64,000 nucleotides of DNA from Streptomyces actinomycinicus (GCF_016741775.1 NZ_JAERRK010000002.1:310001-374000); one strand, 5' to 3'; shown: positions 43,265 to 53,779, counted from the first letter of the stretch. Numbers and translations: made by a program. The notes: generated by a model from the letters alone, not told the origin.

Positions 43265-43350
43265 CCCGTCATGCGCATCGCCCCAGGACGATGCAGCCGC
43301 GTCGTTATGCGCATGGCACCCGGGACGATGCAGCCGAGCCCGTCATGCGC
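43265..43350. repeat. Imperfect ~35-bp tandem repeat spanning the LysR stop codon
   Basis: The blocks GTCATGCGCATCGC...GACGATGCAGCC and GTTATGCGCATGGC...GACGATGCAGCC are two imperfect copies (about 43268-43299 and 43302-43336). A third partial copy (CCCGTCATGCGC, to about 43350) contains the LysR stop (complement of TCA at 43343-43345). The pattern resembles the stop-codon duplications at 16953-17054 and 23667-23714. Confidence 0.8.
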
Positions 43351-44242
43351 GGCCGGCCGCCCGGGCCAGTTGTTCCAGCGTCGCCGCCACGGCCGGCACC
43401 TGCGCCAGGTCGGGCAGGGTGAGGGCGACGATCTCGCGCCGTACCGTCGGCTCCAGCCGCACCGTACGCGCACCCCTCGGCCGTACCGACTCCACCGCCA
43501 GCTGGGGCAGGACGGCGACGCCCAGGCCCGCGCCGACCAGGCCGACCACCGCCGGGTAGTCGTCCGTGGCGAAGTCGATCCGCGGGGTGAAGCCGGCCCC
43601 CTCGCAGACCTCGACCAGCTGGCCGCGGCAGCGGGGGCAGCCGGCGATCCACGGCTCCTGGGCCAGTTCGCCGATGGCGACGGTGTCCGCGCGCGCGAGC
43701 CGGTGCCGTTCGGGTACCAGGGCGACCAGACGGTCCGTCAGCAGCGGGCGCACCACGAGATCGTCCCAGTCCTCGGCGACCGCCGCCCCCTCGTAGCGGA
43801 AGGCGAGGGCCAGATCGCAGTCGCCCTCGCGCAACAGTTCGACGGACCTCGGGGGCTCGGCCTCCACCAGGGAGACCCGGGTGCCGGGGTGGGCGGCGCG
43901 CAGGGCGGCCAGGGCGGTGGGGACCAGGGTGGAGCTGCCGCTGGGGAAGGAGACCAGCCGGACGCGGCCCGCGCGCAGTCCGGCGATGGCTGCGACCTCC
44001 TCCTCGGCCGCGGTCAGCCCGGCGAGGATGCCGGAGGCGTGCCGGACGAGGGCCTCGCCGGCCTGGGTGAGGCGCATCTCGCGCCCGGTGCGGACCAGCA
44101 GCGGGGTGCCGACCGAGGCTTCCAGGGCCTTCATCTGCTGGCTGACGGCGGGCTGGGTGCAGCCGAGCTGGCGGCCCGCCGCCGAGAAGGAACCGGTGGC
44201 GGCGACGGCGCGCAGGACGCGGAGATGACGGGCCTCGATCAC
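43343..44242 (-). CDS. LysR-family transcriptional regulator
   Basis: A 299-aa regulator. The GTG at 44242 gives VIEARHLRVLRAVAATGSFS, with the helix-turn-helix AAGRQLGCTQPAVSQQMKALE (about 20-40). The remaining sequence is a periplasmic-binding-like effector domain with VSFPSGSSTLVPTALAAL, LLREGDCDLALAFRYE and GLVGAGLGVAVLPQLA, the last of which is the usual hinge segment. The target is not recognisable; the divergent MOSC gene, 79 bp away, is the natural candidate. Normal length. Confidence 0.92.
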   Translation of the reverse strand: MIEARHLRVLRAVAATGSFSAAGRQLGCTQPAVSQQMKALEASVGTPLLVRTGREMRLTQAGEALVRHASGILAGLTAAEEEVAAIAGLRAGRVRLVSFPSGSSTLVPTALAALRAAHPGTRVSLVEAEPPRSVELLREGDCDLALAFRYEGAAVAEDWDDLVVRPLLTDRLVALVPERHRLARADTVAIGELAQEPWIAGCPRCRGQLVEVCEGAGFTPRIDFATDDYPAVVGLVGAGLGVAVLPQLAVESVRPRGARTVRLEPTVRREIVALTLPDLAQVPAVAATLEQLARAAGRA

Positions 44243-44321
44243 TCTCCGAGCATAAGGGCAGCTTGGGTGTGCTGCAGAATTCTCACTCGACGCTTTGAGG
44301 GCGCTCCCGTACCGTGCCGGC

Positions 44322-44990
44322 ATGAAGCTTCTCTCGGTGAATCTGGGCCGCCCGCAGCCGGTGCCGTACACGGACCAGCCACAGGGCGTGACGGGTATCG
44401 ACAAGCGCCCCGCCGATGGGCCGGTGCGCGTGGCGGCCCCCGGCCCGGCGGGCACCGGCGGCAGCGGGCTGACCGGTGACACGGTGTGCGACCTGCGTCA
44501 TCACGGCGGTGACGACCAGGCGGTGTACGCCTACGCGCGCGAGGACCTCGACCTCTGGGAGGGCGAGCTGGGCCGAACGTTGGCCAACGGTTGCTTCGGG
44601 GAGAACCTCACGACGAACGGGCTGGACGTGTCGGGCGCCCTGATCGGCGAGCGCTGGCGGATCGGGTCCGGGGTGGTCCTGGAGGTGACCTCGGGGCGCA
44701 TTCCGTGCCGTACGTTCCAGGGCCATCTGGGCGAGCGCGGCTGGGTCAAGAGGTTCACGCGGAAGGGCGCAACGGGTGCCTACCTCCGGGTGATCGAACC
44801 GGGCGAGATACGGGCGGGCGACCCGGTCGAGATCGTGCACCGGCCCGACCACGGGGTGACGGCGGCCTTGGAGTTCCGCGCGACCACCACCGAGCGGGAA
44901 CTGCTGCCCCGGCTGCTCGCGGCGAGCGACGCGCTGCATGCGCGGACGCTGGCGGCGGCACGCAAGTACGCGGCCGAGCACGGCGCCTGA
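44322..44990 (+). CDS. MOSC-domain protein (YiiM-like)
   Basis: A 222-aa protein with the MOSC fold, which handles sulfur in molybdenum-cofactor enzymes. The ATG at 44322 gives MKLLSVNLGRPQPVPY. Visible motifs are CDLRHHGGDDQAVYAYARED, NGCFGENLTTNGLDVSGALIG and, with the conserved Cys, SGRIPCRTFQGHLGE. The C-terminal helical domain (LLPRLLAASDALHARTLAAAR) resembles YiiM, which reduces N-hydroxylated compounds with a Mo cofactor. The role here is inferred. It is divergent from the LysR gene that may control it. It is 76 bp upstream of the SDR gene in the same direction. Confidence 0.9.
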   Translation: MKLLSVNLGRPQPVPYTDQPQGVTGIDKRPADGPVRVAAPGPAGTGGSGLTGDTVCDLRHHGGDDQAVYAYAREDLDLWEGELGRTLANGCFGENLTTNGLDVSGALIGERWRIGSGVVLEVTSGRIPCRTFQGHLGERGWVKRFTRKGATGAYLRVIEPGEIRAGDPVEIVHRPDHGVTAALEFRATTTERELLPRLLAASDALHARTLAAARKYAAEHGA

Positions 44991-45066
44991 ACGGCCGTCA
45001 GCATGACGTGGGATCAGGTTGCCGTGGCCAGCGGAGCCTGTCGGTCCGGGTCACTACCCTTGGGCC

Positions 45067-45840
45067 ATGACAACGGCTCTGATTACGGGATCGACCGCGG
45101 GAATCGGTGCCGCGTTCGCGCGGCGGCTGGCGGCTGACGGGCACGACCTCGTCCTGGTGGCCCGGGACACCAAGAGGCTGCGCGAGCAGGCGACGGAACT
45201 CCACGACCGGCACGGCATCGAGGTGGAGGTGCTCACCGCCGACCTGTCCGAGGACAAGGGCATCGAGGCGGTGGCCGACCGGCTCGGCGACCGCAAGAAC
45301 CCGGTCGACCTGCTGATCAACAACGCCGGCTTCGGCAACAAGGGCCGCTATCTGGACGTGGCGATGGCGGACGAGCTGAAGATGCTCAAGGTGCACTGCG
45401 AGGCGGTGCTCCGGCTGACGTCGGCGGCGGCCGAGGCGATGCGTGAGCGCGGCCGGGGCGGCGTGGTGAACGTCGCCTCGGTGGCCGCCTTCGTGCCGCG
45501 CGGCACGTACGGCGCGTCCAAGGCGTGGGTCGTGCAGTTCACCCAGGGCGCGGCGAAGGACCTCGCGGGCAGCGGGGTCCGGCTGATGGCGCTGTGCCCG
45601 GGCTTCGTGCGCACCGAGTTCCACCAGCGGGCCGGTATGGGCACGGACAACATCCCCGGCTGGATGTGGCTCGACGCCGACAAGCTGGTCGCCGCGGCCC
45701 TGTCCGACCTCGCACGCGGCAAGTCGCTGTCCATCCCGGACCCCCGCTACAAGGCGCTGATGGGCCTGGTGAAGGTGACACCGCGCGGACTGCTGGGCGG
45801 CATCAGCACCCGGACGGGGCGCAAGTACGGGCCGCAGTAG
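45067..45840 (+). CDS. Short-chain dehydrogenase/reductase
   Basis: A 257-aa NAD(P)-dependent oxidoreductase. The ATG at 45067 gives MTTALITGSTAGIGAAFARR, the cofactor loop TGxxxGIG. NNAGFGNKG (about 83) and the catalytic Ser-Tyr-Lys (VASVAAFVPRGTYGASKAW; YGASK) are intact. The PGFVRTEF loop is present. The substrate is unknown; it resembles DltE-type short-chain proteins that act on lipid or polyketide-like substrates. Its 3' end overlaps the convergent STAND gene by 38 bp. Confidence 0.92.
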   Translation: MTTALITGSTAGIGAAFARRLAADGHDLVLVARDTKRLREQATELHDRHGIEVEVLTADLSEDKGIEAVADRLGDRKNPVDLLINNAGFGNKGRYLDVAMADELKMLKVHCEAVLRLTSAAAEAMRERGRGGVVNVASVAAFVPRGTYGASKAWVVQFTQGAAKDLAGSGVRLMALCPGFVRTEFHQRAGMGTDNIPGWMWLDADKLVAAALSDLARGKSLSIPDPRYKALMGLVKVTPRGLLGGISTRTGRKYGPQ

Positions 45841-48800
45841 GCGTCACCGGTGCATCGCGGCAGGCGGTCTTCAGCGCGCGCGCCTCGTCGGCCAGGAGCG
45901 GCACCGCTTCCGGCAGGCACGCGAGGAGGGCGGGCAGCGCTGAAGCCCATCCGCCGTGCTGCAGGCAGAGAGCCGTCAGTCGCCGGGCGCGGCCGAGTTC
46001 CGGCTCGGCGACGGCGATGAGCGCGTAGGCCCGGGCTGCCGTTTCCCGGTCGGTGACCGATGCGGCCAGCTCCTCGGCCCGGTCTGTCTCCCCCCTCTCC
46101 ACGAGGGTCTCCACCACCGCGAGCTGACACTGTGTGAGGTCGCGGGTGTCCGACGCCCGCACACTGTCCATGGCCTCGTCGAAACGCCCGAGCGCGGCCT
46201 GGATCCGGGCCCGTTCTACGGATCTGGACGGCGACATGAGGGAGATCAGCGTCGGGAACGGTGCCGCATCGACCAGGCGCGCTGCCTCGTCGGTGTCTCC
46301 CAGCGCCAGACGTGCCTTGACCAGGGCCAGTGTTCCCACGACCTGGTACTCGCCGGCGCCCTGCAGCCGGGAGTGCATCTCGTCGGCCAGCACACGGGCG
46401 CGCGGGTGTCCGGCCCCGGCCATCGTCTCGGCCAGCTCCCCGAGGAAGTGCAACTGCAGGCCCTGGTCCAGCGGAGCGGTGCCGGAGCGGATCACCGCCT
46501 CCGCCCGGTCGAAGGCGCCTGCGGCGGCCATACCCCGGGCCAGACTGGTCTTCAGACGGGTGAGGAAGATGTCGAGCAGGGTGTCGCGACGTCCCTCTCC
46601 AGGGGCCGGGTCCTCCGCAACCGCCGGGTCCTCCCCAGCCGCCGGATCCTCCCCTGCTACCGGATCCTCCCCTGCTACCGGGTCCTCCCCAGCCGGCGGG
46701 TCTTCCGCGGCTGCCGGGTCCTCCGCGGCGACCAGGCCCTCCGCCAGTTCGTACTCACCCGCCGCGGCCCAGCCGCGGACGACCGTCTCCAGCATGTGCT
46801 CCCGCCGGAGGTCGTCACGGACCGCCCGCGCCAGACGCTCGGCACGGCTCAGCTCCCCCGTGGCCACCAGGGCGTCGACGACCGACTCGAGCGTGCCGTA
46901 CCCGCGGAGGAAGCCGAGGCCGTCCCTGCTGTACAAGTCCGCCGGTATCAGTTCCTCGACGCCGTCGAGCAGCTCAGCCGCCAGCGCCCGGCGCCCGCCG
47001 TCGGCGAAGGCCAAGGCGGCACGTCCCAGCGTCCGTACCGTCTCGGGCACATCCACGACACGTACCTGCGCCTCGACGTCCGTGAGGAGCCCTGTGGCTT
47101 CTTCCGGACGCCCGGCGCGGGCGAGGGCGGCGGCGACCTGCGCCAGACTCTCGGCACGGTGGTGCGGGGCGGTGAACCGGGCGCACAGTCGGCGGGCCCG
47201 GTCGAACTCGCCGGCGTCGGCCAGCGCACGGACGACGGCTGTCAGGGCCGCCGAACGTTCCGCCTGGCCGTCGATGCGGTAGGCCGTCGACACCGCCCGG
47301 TCGTGCGCACCGTCCGCCGCCGACGACTCGGCGACAGCCCGCCGCACGCGGTCGGCCTGGTCCGGGGAGAGGATCCGGCGTGCCACCGTCTCCGCGTCCT
47401 CGTGGCGTCCCGCCCGCGCCCAGGCCTCGGCCACCTGCCGGAAGGTCTCGGTGTCCCGGACCTGGTCGATCTCCCCGAGCAGGGACTCCACCCGGTCCAG
47501 TTCTCCGGCCCCGGCGAGCAGCCTCACGAGGCCGGCGGCACCGCCGTTGTGCCAGTACTCGTCCCCTCTGGCCCGTGCCAGCGCGGTGGCGCGTTCGGCC
47601 TGCCCGGCGGCCACCAGAGTCTCCAGCGCGTCGCTCGTGCGGCGGTCGCTGAGGGCATACGTCTGGGCCTCTGTGTACAAGTCCTCCGCCCGCCGGAGGT
47701 CGCCGCTCTCGTGCACGGCGGCGGCGAGGCCCAGCAGGGCGCAGGCCCGGAACTCCGGTGCGACCGCCCGTGCCATGGCCTCGGCGTCGCCGCTTCGCCC
47801 GGCCCGCACCAGGGCTCCCACCAGCGTGACCCTCATTCGCTCCCGGCAGTCCTGGTCCGTCTCGTCCCGGATCGCCGTCTCGGCCAGGTCCCGGCGGCCG
47901 GCCGACACCCAGACGTCGATCAGACCGATGCAGGGCCACGCCCCCAGGGCCTCCCGGTCGAGCTCCCGCACGACATCGAGGGCCTGCTCGTGCCGCCCCG
48001 CCTCGGCCAGCGTCCGCGCGGCCCGCAGGCGGACCAGGTCACCCTGCAGCGGGGGACAGCGGCGAGCCAGCTCCACGGCCTCACCGATCACCTCCACCAC
48101 AGGCCCCTGCGGGTCGCGTGTGCGCAGCAGTTCGACCGCGACCGCACAGAGGGCGTCGGCCCTGCGGAAGTCGTCCGGCAGGCTGCGTGCCAGGACCAGG
48201 GCCCGTTCCGGCTGCCCCGCGACGGCCCAGGCCCAGGGCAGCACGGACGGGGTGCAGGCCCCCCGGCTCCGCAGCCGGTCCGCGTGGATGGCCAGCCGTA
48301 AGGAGTCCCAGGGCAGCCGTGTGCCGTGCGCAACGACCAGGCGTTCCGCCGTCCGCACCTCGTTCAGGGCCGCCGCGTCGCCCCCCGTCCGGAGCCGCAT
48401 CCGGTCGTGACGGCTGCCGTCCGTGGCCAAGGCCACCAGCCGTTCCGCGTCCCCGCTCGCGTGGACCATCCGGAAGTATCCGGCCAGCAGATAGCCGGGG
48501 GTGTCGCCGGGCCAGCCCCGTTCCCGCCACCGGCCGGCCCAGGTGTGCAGGCTGCTCCGGCAGCGGGCGAGTTCGTCGGGTCCGAGCATCTCCCGCGCCT
48601 GCACGTGCAGTTCCTCGTGGCCCAGCAGCCACGCGCCGGTCCGTTCCTCGAAGGACCGCCCGTCGCGGGTGCGGAGGATGTCCCGCACCCGGTAGGGCAC
48701 CGCTCCCGTCAGCGCGGCCAGGTCCTCGGCGGTCAGGCCGCCGCCCGCCGCCGTCACCAGGGCGAGCAACTCGCGTTCCAGGCCGCCGGTGTGAAGGAGC

Positions 48801-49633
48801 CGCTTCAGTTCGCGTTCCGCCTCGGCCCGGACGTCCTGGGCGTACGGGGACGGCGCGAGGGCGCGCACGATCGCGGGGTCACGCAGCGGATGGTTCCGCG
48901 GCACGTCGCTCGGCAGCGGCGGGTTGAGCCGGCCCGAGACCACGACCCGCATTCCTCCCTCCGGTCGCGCGGGAAGCAGGCTGGCGATGCTGTGGGCGTC
49001 CGGTCCTGTGGTGACGCCACGGTCCTCGTCCAGGCCGTCGACCAGCAGGACGAGGCGTTCGCCGCGCTCGGCGCACGCGTGGGCGGCGGTGTCGTACAGC
49101 TGGAGGAGGTGAGCGACGCGCGTCGCCCCGGTGAGGTGGACCGGGAGGGGCTCACCGGCCAGTTCGGCCAGTTGCTCCAGGACGACGTCGGCATACGCCG
49201 TCACGTCGTTCTGGGCTCCGTGCCGGGCGGTGACGAAGAACGGAACGATCCTCGTCCCCGGCGGAGGATGCAGTGCGAACCAGGTCAGCAGGGCCGTCTT
49301 GCCCGCCCAGGCCTCCGCTCGCCACCAGGTGTACACCGGACCGTGCGTGGCGGTGCAGAACGCGGCCAGTTCCGCCAGCTCCGCTTCCCGGCCGGGCAGT
49401 TCGGGAAGGGCGCCCGCCCGCACCTGGGCCCAGTAGGCCGAGCGCACGGCCGGAGCGAACTCGAGCCGGTCGATCCGGTTGTGGTCTCCCGTGATGGCCA
49501 CGCCGATGCCGCCGCCCGCGGCCACCGACCCCTCGCCCGACGAGCTGACGGCCGTCCCGCCCGGGGCCTGGGCTGCCGGCGCCGCTGCCGTCGGCGCCCT
49601 GTCCTCGGCCGACCGCCTCCCCCACCAGCGCAT
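45803..49633 (-). CDS. Large STAND/NACHT-like P-loop NTPase with TPR-like C-terminal repeats
   Basis: A 1276-aa protein. The N-terminal 60 residues include a Ser/Gly/Ala stretch with VAAGGGIGVAITGDHNRID, a motif seen in other actinobacterial NTPases of this kind. GREAELAELAAFCTATHG leads to the P-loop region AEAWAGKTALLTWF (106-119, K112); the first Gly of Walker A is Ala. LVLLVDGLDEDRG (194-206) is Walker B, and VVVSGRLNPPLPSD resembles a sensor. From about 430 to the end there are short helical repeats (AVAGQPERALVLARSLP; AGRHEQALDVVRELD), TPR-like. A repeat insertion (EDPVAGEDPVAGEDPAAGED) interrupts them. Such proteins sense a ligand and oligomerise, many in defence or conflict; the function here is unknown. 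Confidence 0.8.
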   Translation of the reverse strand: MRWWGRRSAEDRAPTAAAPAAQAPGGTAVSSSGEGSVAAGGGIGVAITGDHNRIDRLEFAPAVRSAYWAQVRAGALPELPGREAELAELAAFCTATHGPVYTWWRAEAWAGKTALLTWFALHPPPGTRIVPFFVTARHGAQNDVTAYADVVLEQLAELAGEPLPVHLTGATRVAHLLQLYDTAAHACAERGERLVLLVDGLDEDRGVTTGPDAHSIASLLPARPEGGMRVVVSGRLNPPLPSDVPRNHPLRDPAIVRALAPSPYAQDVRAEAERELKRLLHTGGLERELLALVTAAGGGLTAEDLAALTGAVPYRVRDILRTRDGRSFEERTGAWLLGHEELHVQAREMLGPDELARCRSSLHTWAGRWRERGWPGDTPGYLLAGYFRMVHASGDAERLVALATDGSRHDRMRLRTGGDAAALNEVRTAERLVVAHGTRLPWDSLRLAIHADRLRSRGACTPSVLPWAWAVAGQPERALVLARSLPDDFRRADALCAVAVELLRTRDPQGPVVEVIGEAVELARRCPPLQGDLVRLRAARTLAEAGRHEQALDVVRELDREALGAWPCIGLIDVWVSAGRRDLAETAIRDETDQDCRERMRVTLVGALVRAGRSGDAEAMARAVAPEFRACALLGLAAAVHESGDLRRAEDLYTEAQTYALSDRRTSDALETLVAAGQAERATALARARGDEYWHNGGAAGLVRLLAGAGELDRVESLLGEIDQVRDTETFRQVAEAWARAGRHEDAETVARRILSPDQADRVRRAVAESSAADGAHDRAVSTAYRIDGQAERSAALTAVVRALADAGEFDRARRLCARFTAPHHRAESLAQVAAALARAGRPEEATGLLTDVEAQVRVVDVPETVRTLGRAALAFADGGRRALAAELLDGVEELIPADLYSRDGLGFLRGYGTLESVVDALVATGELSRAERLARAVRDDLRREHMLETVVRGWAAAGEYELAEGLVAAEDPAAAEDPPAGEDPVAGEDPVAGEDPAAGEDPAVAEDPAPGEGRRDTLLDIFLTRLKTSLARGMAAAGAFDRAEAVIRSGTAPLDQGLQLHFLGELAETMAGAGHPRARVLADEMHSRLQGAGEYQVVGTLALVKARLALGDTDEAARLVDAAPFPTLISLMSPSRSVERARIQAALGRFDEAMDSVRASDTRDLTQCQLAVVETLVERGETDRAEELAASVTDRETAARAYALIAVAEPELGRARRLTALCLQHGGWASALPALLACLPEAVPLLADEARALKTACRDAPVTPTAARTCAPSGC
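46605..46737 (-). repeat. 18-bp in-frame repeats encoding (A/V)(A)xEDP hexapeptides
   Basis: About seven imperfect 18-bp units encode successive AAEDPP/AGEDPV/AVAEDP hexapeptides inside the STAND protein. The plus strand shows CCGGGTCCTCC-type cores at 18-bp spacing. They form an acidic Pro-containing insert between two TPR-like repeats and are a likely site of length variation. Confidence 0.85.
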
Positions 49634-49701
49634 GGCGTCATGATGCCAAAAGAGGAGAATGAAGGTGTTGTACCGGACTCAGGGGGCCGGAAGGCGGTGT
49701 C

Positions 49702-50409
49702 ATGACCTTCGTACAGCTCATCGAGTGCAGGACCAGCCGGCTGGACGAGATGAACCGGCTCATCGACGACTGGGTGCGGCAGACCAAGGGGAAGCGGACG
49801 GCGACGCACGCGGTGGTCGGCAGGGACCGCTCGGACGCGTCGCACGTCGTCGAGGTGGTGGAGTTCCCGTCGTACGAGGAGGCGGTGCGCAACTCGAACC
49901 TCCCGGAGACCGACCGGATCTTCCGGGACATGGTCGCGCTGTGCGACGAGGTGCCGACGTTCACCGATCTGGACGTCGTACGGGACGAGCGGCTGGCCGA
50001 GGAGACCGTGCGCAGGTTCTTCGCCGCGCTCGCGACCCCGGGCGAGCTGCCGCCGCTGAACGATCTGCTCGACGAGGACATCCACAGCCGTGATCCGGTG
50101 AACCCGCAGGACACCATCGGGCTGGACAGCGTGCGTGCCGAGTTCCGGATGTGGCGCCGTGCCTTCGACTTCGCGTTCTCGGTCGAGGACGTGCTCTGCC
50201 AGGACGAGCGGGCCTGCGCGCGGTGGACGTGGAACGCCACGCACCGGGGCGACTTCCTCGGGATCGGGTCCACGGGCAGGCGGGTCACGATGACCGGGAT
50301 GACACTGTTCCGGTTCGCGGACAACGGCAAGATCGCCGAGCTGTGGTGGCAGCACGACCAGCTGGGACTGATGCAGCAGCTGGGCGCCCTCGACGAGTTG
50401 GAGCAGTAG
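49702..50409 (+). CDS. SnoaL-like/NTF2-fold protein fused to an N-terminal ferredoxin-like (ABM-type) domain
   Basis: A 235-aa protein, ATG at 49702 (MTFVQLIECRTSRLDEMNRL). The first ~95 residues resemble a dimeric alpha/beta-barrel domain (VVEVVEFPSYEEAVRNSNLPE). The rest, from about 105, is an NTF2-like cone of SnoaL/ester-cyclase type, with LLDEDIHSRDPVNPQDTIG, RWTWNATHRGDFLGIGSTGRR and ITMTGMTLFRFADNGKIAELWW-like strand order. Catalysis is uncertain. It is divergent from the STAND gene with a 68-bp gap and is terminated by the shared hairpin before groEL. Confidence 0.83.
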   Translation: MTFVQLIECRTSRLDEMNRLIDDWVRQTKGKRTATHAVVGRDRSDASHVVEVVEFPSYEEAVRNSNLPETDRIFRDMVALCDEVPTFTDLDVVRDERLAEETVRRFFAALATPGELPPLNDLLDEDIHSRDPVNPQDTIGLDSVRAEFRMWRRAFDFAFSVEDVLCQDERACARWTWNATHRGDFLGIGSTGRRVTMTGMTLFRFADNGKIAELWWQHDQLGLMQQLGALDELEQ

Positions 50410-50416
50410 ACGGGGC

Positions 50417-50449
50417 GAAGGCCCGGCCCCCGAAGGGTGCCGGGCCTTC
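50417..50449. terminator. Bidirectional terminator between the SnoaL-like gene and groEL
   Basis: GAAGGCCCGGC (50417-50427) pairs perfectly with GCCGGGCCTTC (50439-50449) around an 11-nt loop. It lies between the stops at 50409 (plus) and 50467 (minus). Confidence 0.85.
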
Positions 50450-50466
50450 ACTCGAAGACGGTCGCC

Positions 50467-52158
<1,692 letters not shown>

Positions 52159-52214
52159 TTATCGATCGCGGGGGGCCAGGGGCGCGGCTTCAAGCAGAGA
52201 GTCGCTTGAGGTGA

Positions 52215-52523
52215 CTACTTCTCGATGATCGCGAGGACGTCGCGAGCCGAGAGAACGAGGTACTCGTCGCCGTTGTACTTCACCTCGGTGCCGCCGTACT
52301 TGCTGTAGAGAACGACGTCACCGACCTTGACGTCGAGCGGCAGACGCTCGCCGTTCTCGAACCGGCCCGGGCCCACGGCGAGGACGGCGCCCTCCTGGGG
52401 CTTCTCCTTCGCGGTGTCCGGGATGACCAGGCCAGAGGCCGTGGTCTGCTCGGCGTCCAGCGGCTGGACCACGATGCGGTCCTCGAGCGGCTTGATGGCA
52501 ACCTTGGAGCTGGCGGTCGTCAC
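52215..52523 (-). CDS. groES: 10-kDa co-chaperonin GroES
   Basis: A 102-aa lid protein of the GroEL chamber. [20 protein letters not shown] (8-27), the mobile loop [19 protein letters not shown], and [21 protein letters not shown] are conserved. The ATG at 52523 has GGGGGAGG upstream. It is the first gene of the operon, which is controlled by two CIRCE boxes about 100-175 bp upstream. Confidence 0.98.
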   Translation of the reverse strand: MTTASSKVAIKPLEDRIVVQPLDAEQTTASGLVIPDTAKEKPQEGAVLAVGPGRFENGERLPLDVKVGDVVLYSKYGGTEVKYNGDEYLVLSARDVLAIIEK

Positions 52524-52624
52524 GATCCGACCTCCCCCTTCGGAGATCTCACGGGGTTAACTGTCTGAGGTGGCGACCAGGTCGATCCGTCGTCGCGGGT
52601 GCCGGACCTGCCCGTCGCGTTTGT

Positions 52625-52651
52625 TGGCACTCTCACCTGCGGAGTGCCAGA
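52625..52651 (-). promoter_or_regulatory. CIRCE operator 1
   Basis: TTGGCACTC (52625-52633), 9-bp spacer, GAGTGCCAG (52643-52651), matching TTAGCACTC-N9-GAGTGCTAA with two changes per arm. It is the site for the HrcA repressor. It is the box nearer groES, about 102 bp before the start codon, just downstream of the promoter. Confidence 0.93.
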
Positions 52652-52656
52652 GCCGA

Positions 52657-52686
52657 GACTATGACCGGGGTTAGCACTCGGTCAAG
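52657..52686 (-). promoter_or_regulatory. groES-groEL promoter (principal sigma type)
   Basis: On the minus strand TTGACC (52686 to 52681) is a -35. An 18-bp spacer leads to TAGTCT (52662 to 52657), or a 16-bp spacer to CATAGT (52664 to 52659). The -35 overlaps CIRCE 2 and the start site would fall in CIRCE 1, so HrcA would block RNA polymerase. The exact -10 is not certain. Confidence 0.75.
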
Positions 52687-52698
52687 CGGAGTGCCAAT
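52672..52698 (-). promoter_or_regulatory. CIRCE operator 2
   Basis: TTAGCACTC (52672-52680), 9-bp spacer, GAGTGCCAA (52690-52698), with one mismatch to the full consensus. It is 20 bp beyond the first box. Two boxes in tandem are usual for the groES operon in high-GC actinobacteria. Confidence 0.95.
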
Positions 52699-52966
52699 TG
52701 CCGTGCGGCGCGTCGGCCGGAAACGGTGCGCGCGGGTGTCCTGGCGGGCGGTGTCGGTCCGCTGTCCCGGGGGCTGCCGCCCCCGGACCCCGCTGTCGGG
52801 CCTGACGGCCCTCGTCCTCAGACGCCGGACGGGCTGGATCTCCGCAAACGCCGGACGGGCTGGATCTCTGCGAACGCCGAACGAGCTGGATCTCTGCGAA
52901 GGCCGGGCGGGCCGGCTTTCGGCGGGCGGGCCGGCTTTCGGCGGTCGCGCCGGGTTCTCCACGGCT
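52699..52966. repeat. Gene-poor spacer with 26-bp tandem repeats
   Basis: Three 26-bp copies at 52824-52849, 52850-52875 and 52876-52901, and a degenerate fourth to about 52927. The unit begins GCCGGACGGGCTGGATCTC. The stretch CCTCAGACGCCGGACGGGCT belongs to a short intergenic element that is very common in Streptomyces genomes. Just after it GGGCCGGCTTTCGGCGG is duplicated. No coding frame is convincing. Confidence 0.85.
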
Positions 52967-53779
52967 CTACAGGTAGTCCTCGAGCCGACCCACTGTCAGT
53001 CCCTGCTCCTGCGTGCGTCTCAGTACCCGCACCGTCCGCTCCCGCAGCGGCGGCCCGGACGGCTCGCCGGGGGCGACCAGGACGATGTCGCCGGGGCGGA
53101 GGTGGTGGGGGCCGTGGAGGTAGGTGAGGCCGGCGGGGGTGAGGGCGGCGCGCCAGAGGACGATCGCCGTGATGCCGCAGTCGGCCGCCGCGCGCAGGGT
53201 GGTGGGGTCGTACGAGCTGTGGGGCGGGCGGAGGAGGCGGGGGCGGACGCCGAAGCGGGAGCGGAGGCCGTCCCGCTGACCGCAGATCGCGGCGCGCTGT
53301 ACGGCGTACGGCAGCCCGGCCGGGGCCCGGTGCCCGGTGATGCGGTTCTGGATGCCGGCGCCGAGGGTGCGCAGGCGGGTGAAGTGGTCGCGGCCGGGGC
53401 CGGCGACGCCGGCGGTGAGGAAGAGGGTGACGGGGAGCCGGAGTTCACGGACCATGTCGACGAACCGGGGGTCCCGCTCGGCGCCGTCGTCGTAGGTGAG
53501 GAAGACGACCCGGTCGCGGGTGGGGACGCGGTCGACCACCGGGGGCAGACCGTGGGCTCCCCGGTGCGCGGCGAGCGGCCGGGCGGGGTGCAACGGGGAG
53601 CGGGCGAGCGGTTCGGCCAGGCCCCAGCGGCGGTAGCCGCGGTCGTGGGCGGGGCGTCGCGGGCGCACCCTCTGGGCGGCCTTCTTGCCGAGGCGTTCGA
53701 TGGGGTCGACGGACTGGGCGCAGCCCATGAGGAGCAGGGCCGAGGCGAGTACCACGGCCGTGCCCCGCACACGCCTCAC
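52967..53779 (-). CDS. Degenerate polysaccharide deacetylase-like lipoprotein
   Basis: A 270-aa protein with a lipobox, LLLMGCAQS (Cys20), so it should be a membrane-anchored lipoprotein. It has the NodB fold start FLTYDDGAERDPRFVDM, but metal-site residues are lost against its neighbour: the His-rich NHTLTH segment is NRITGH (first ligand Arg), RPPYG is RPPHS, and the C-terminal catalytic LTH is LVA. The enzyme is probably inactive or altered. Its ATG overlaps the stop of the upstream paralogue by four bases (ATGA), so they are cotranslated. Confidence 0.86.
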   Translation of the reverse strand: MRRVRGTAVVLASALLLMGCAQSVDPIERLGKKAAQRVRPRRPAHDRGYRRWGLAEPLARSPLHPARPLAAHRGAHGLPPVVDRVPTRDRVVFLTYDDGAERDPRFVDMVRELRLPVTLFLTAGVAGPGRDHFTRLRTLGAGIQNRITGHRAPAGLPYAVQRAAICGQRDGLRSRFGVRPRLLRPPHSSYDPTTLRAAADCGITAIVLWRAALTPAGLTYLHGPHHLRPGDIVLVAPGEPSGPPLRERTVRVLRRTQEQGLTVGRLEDYL

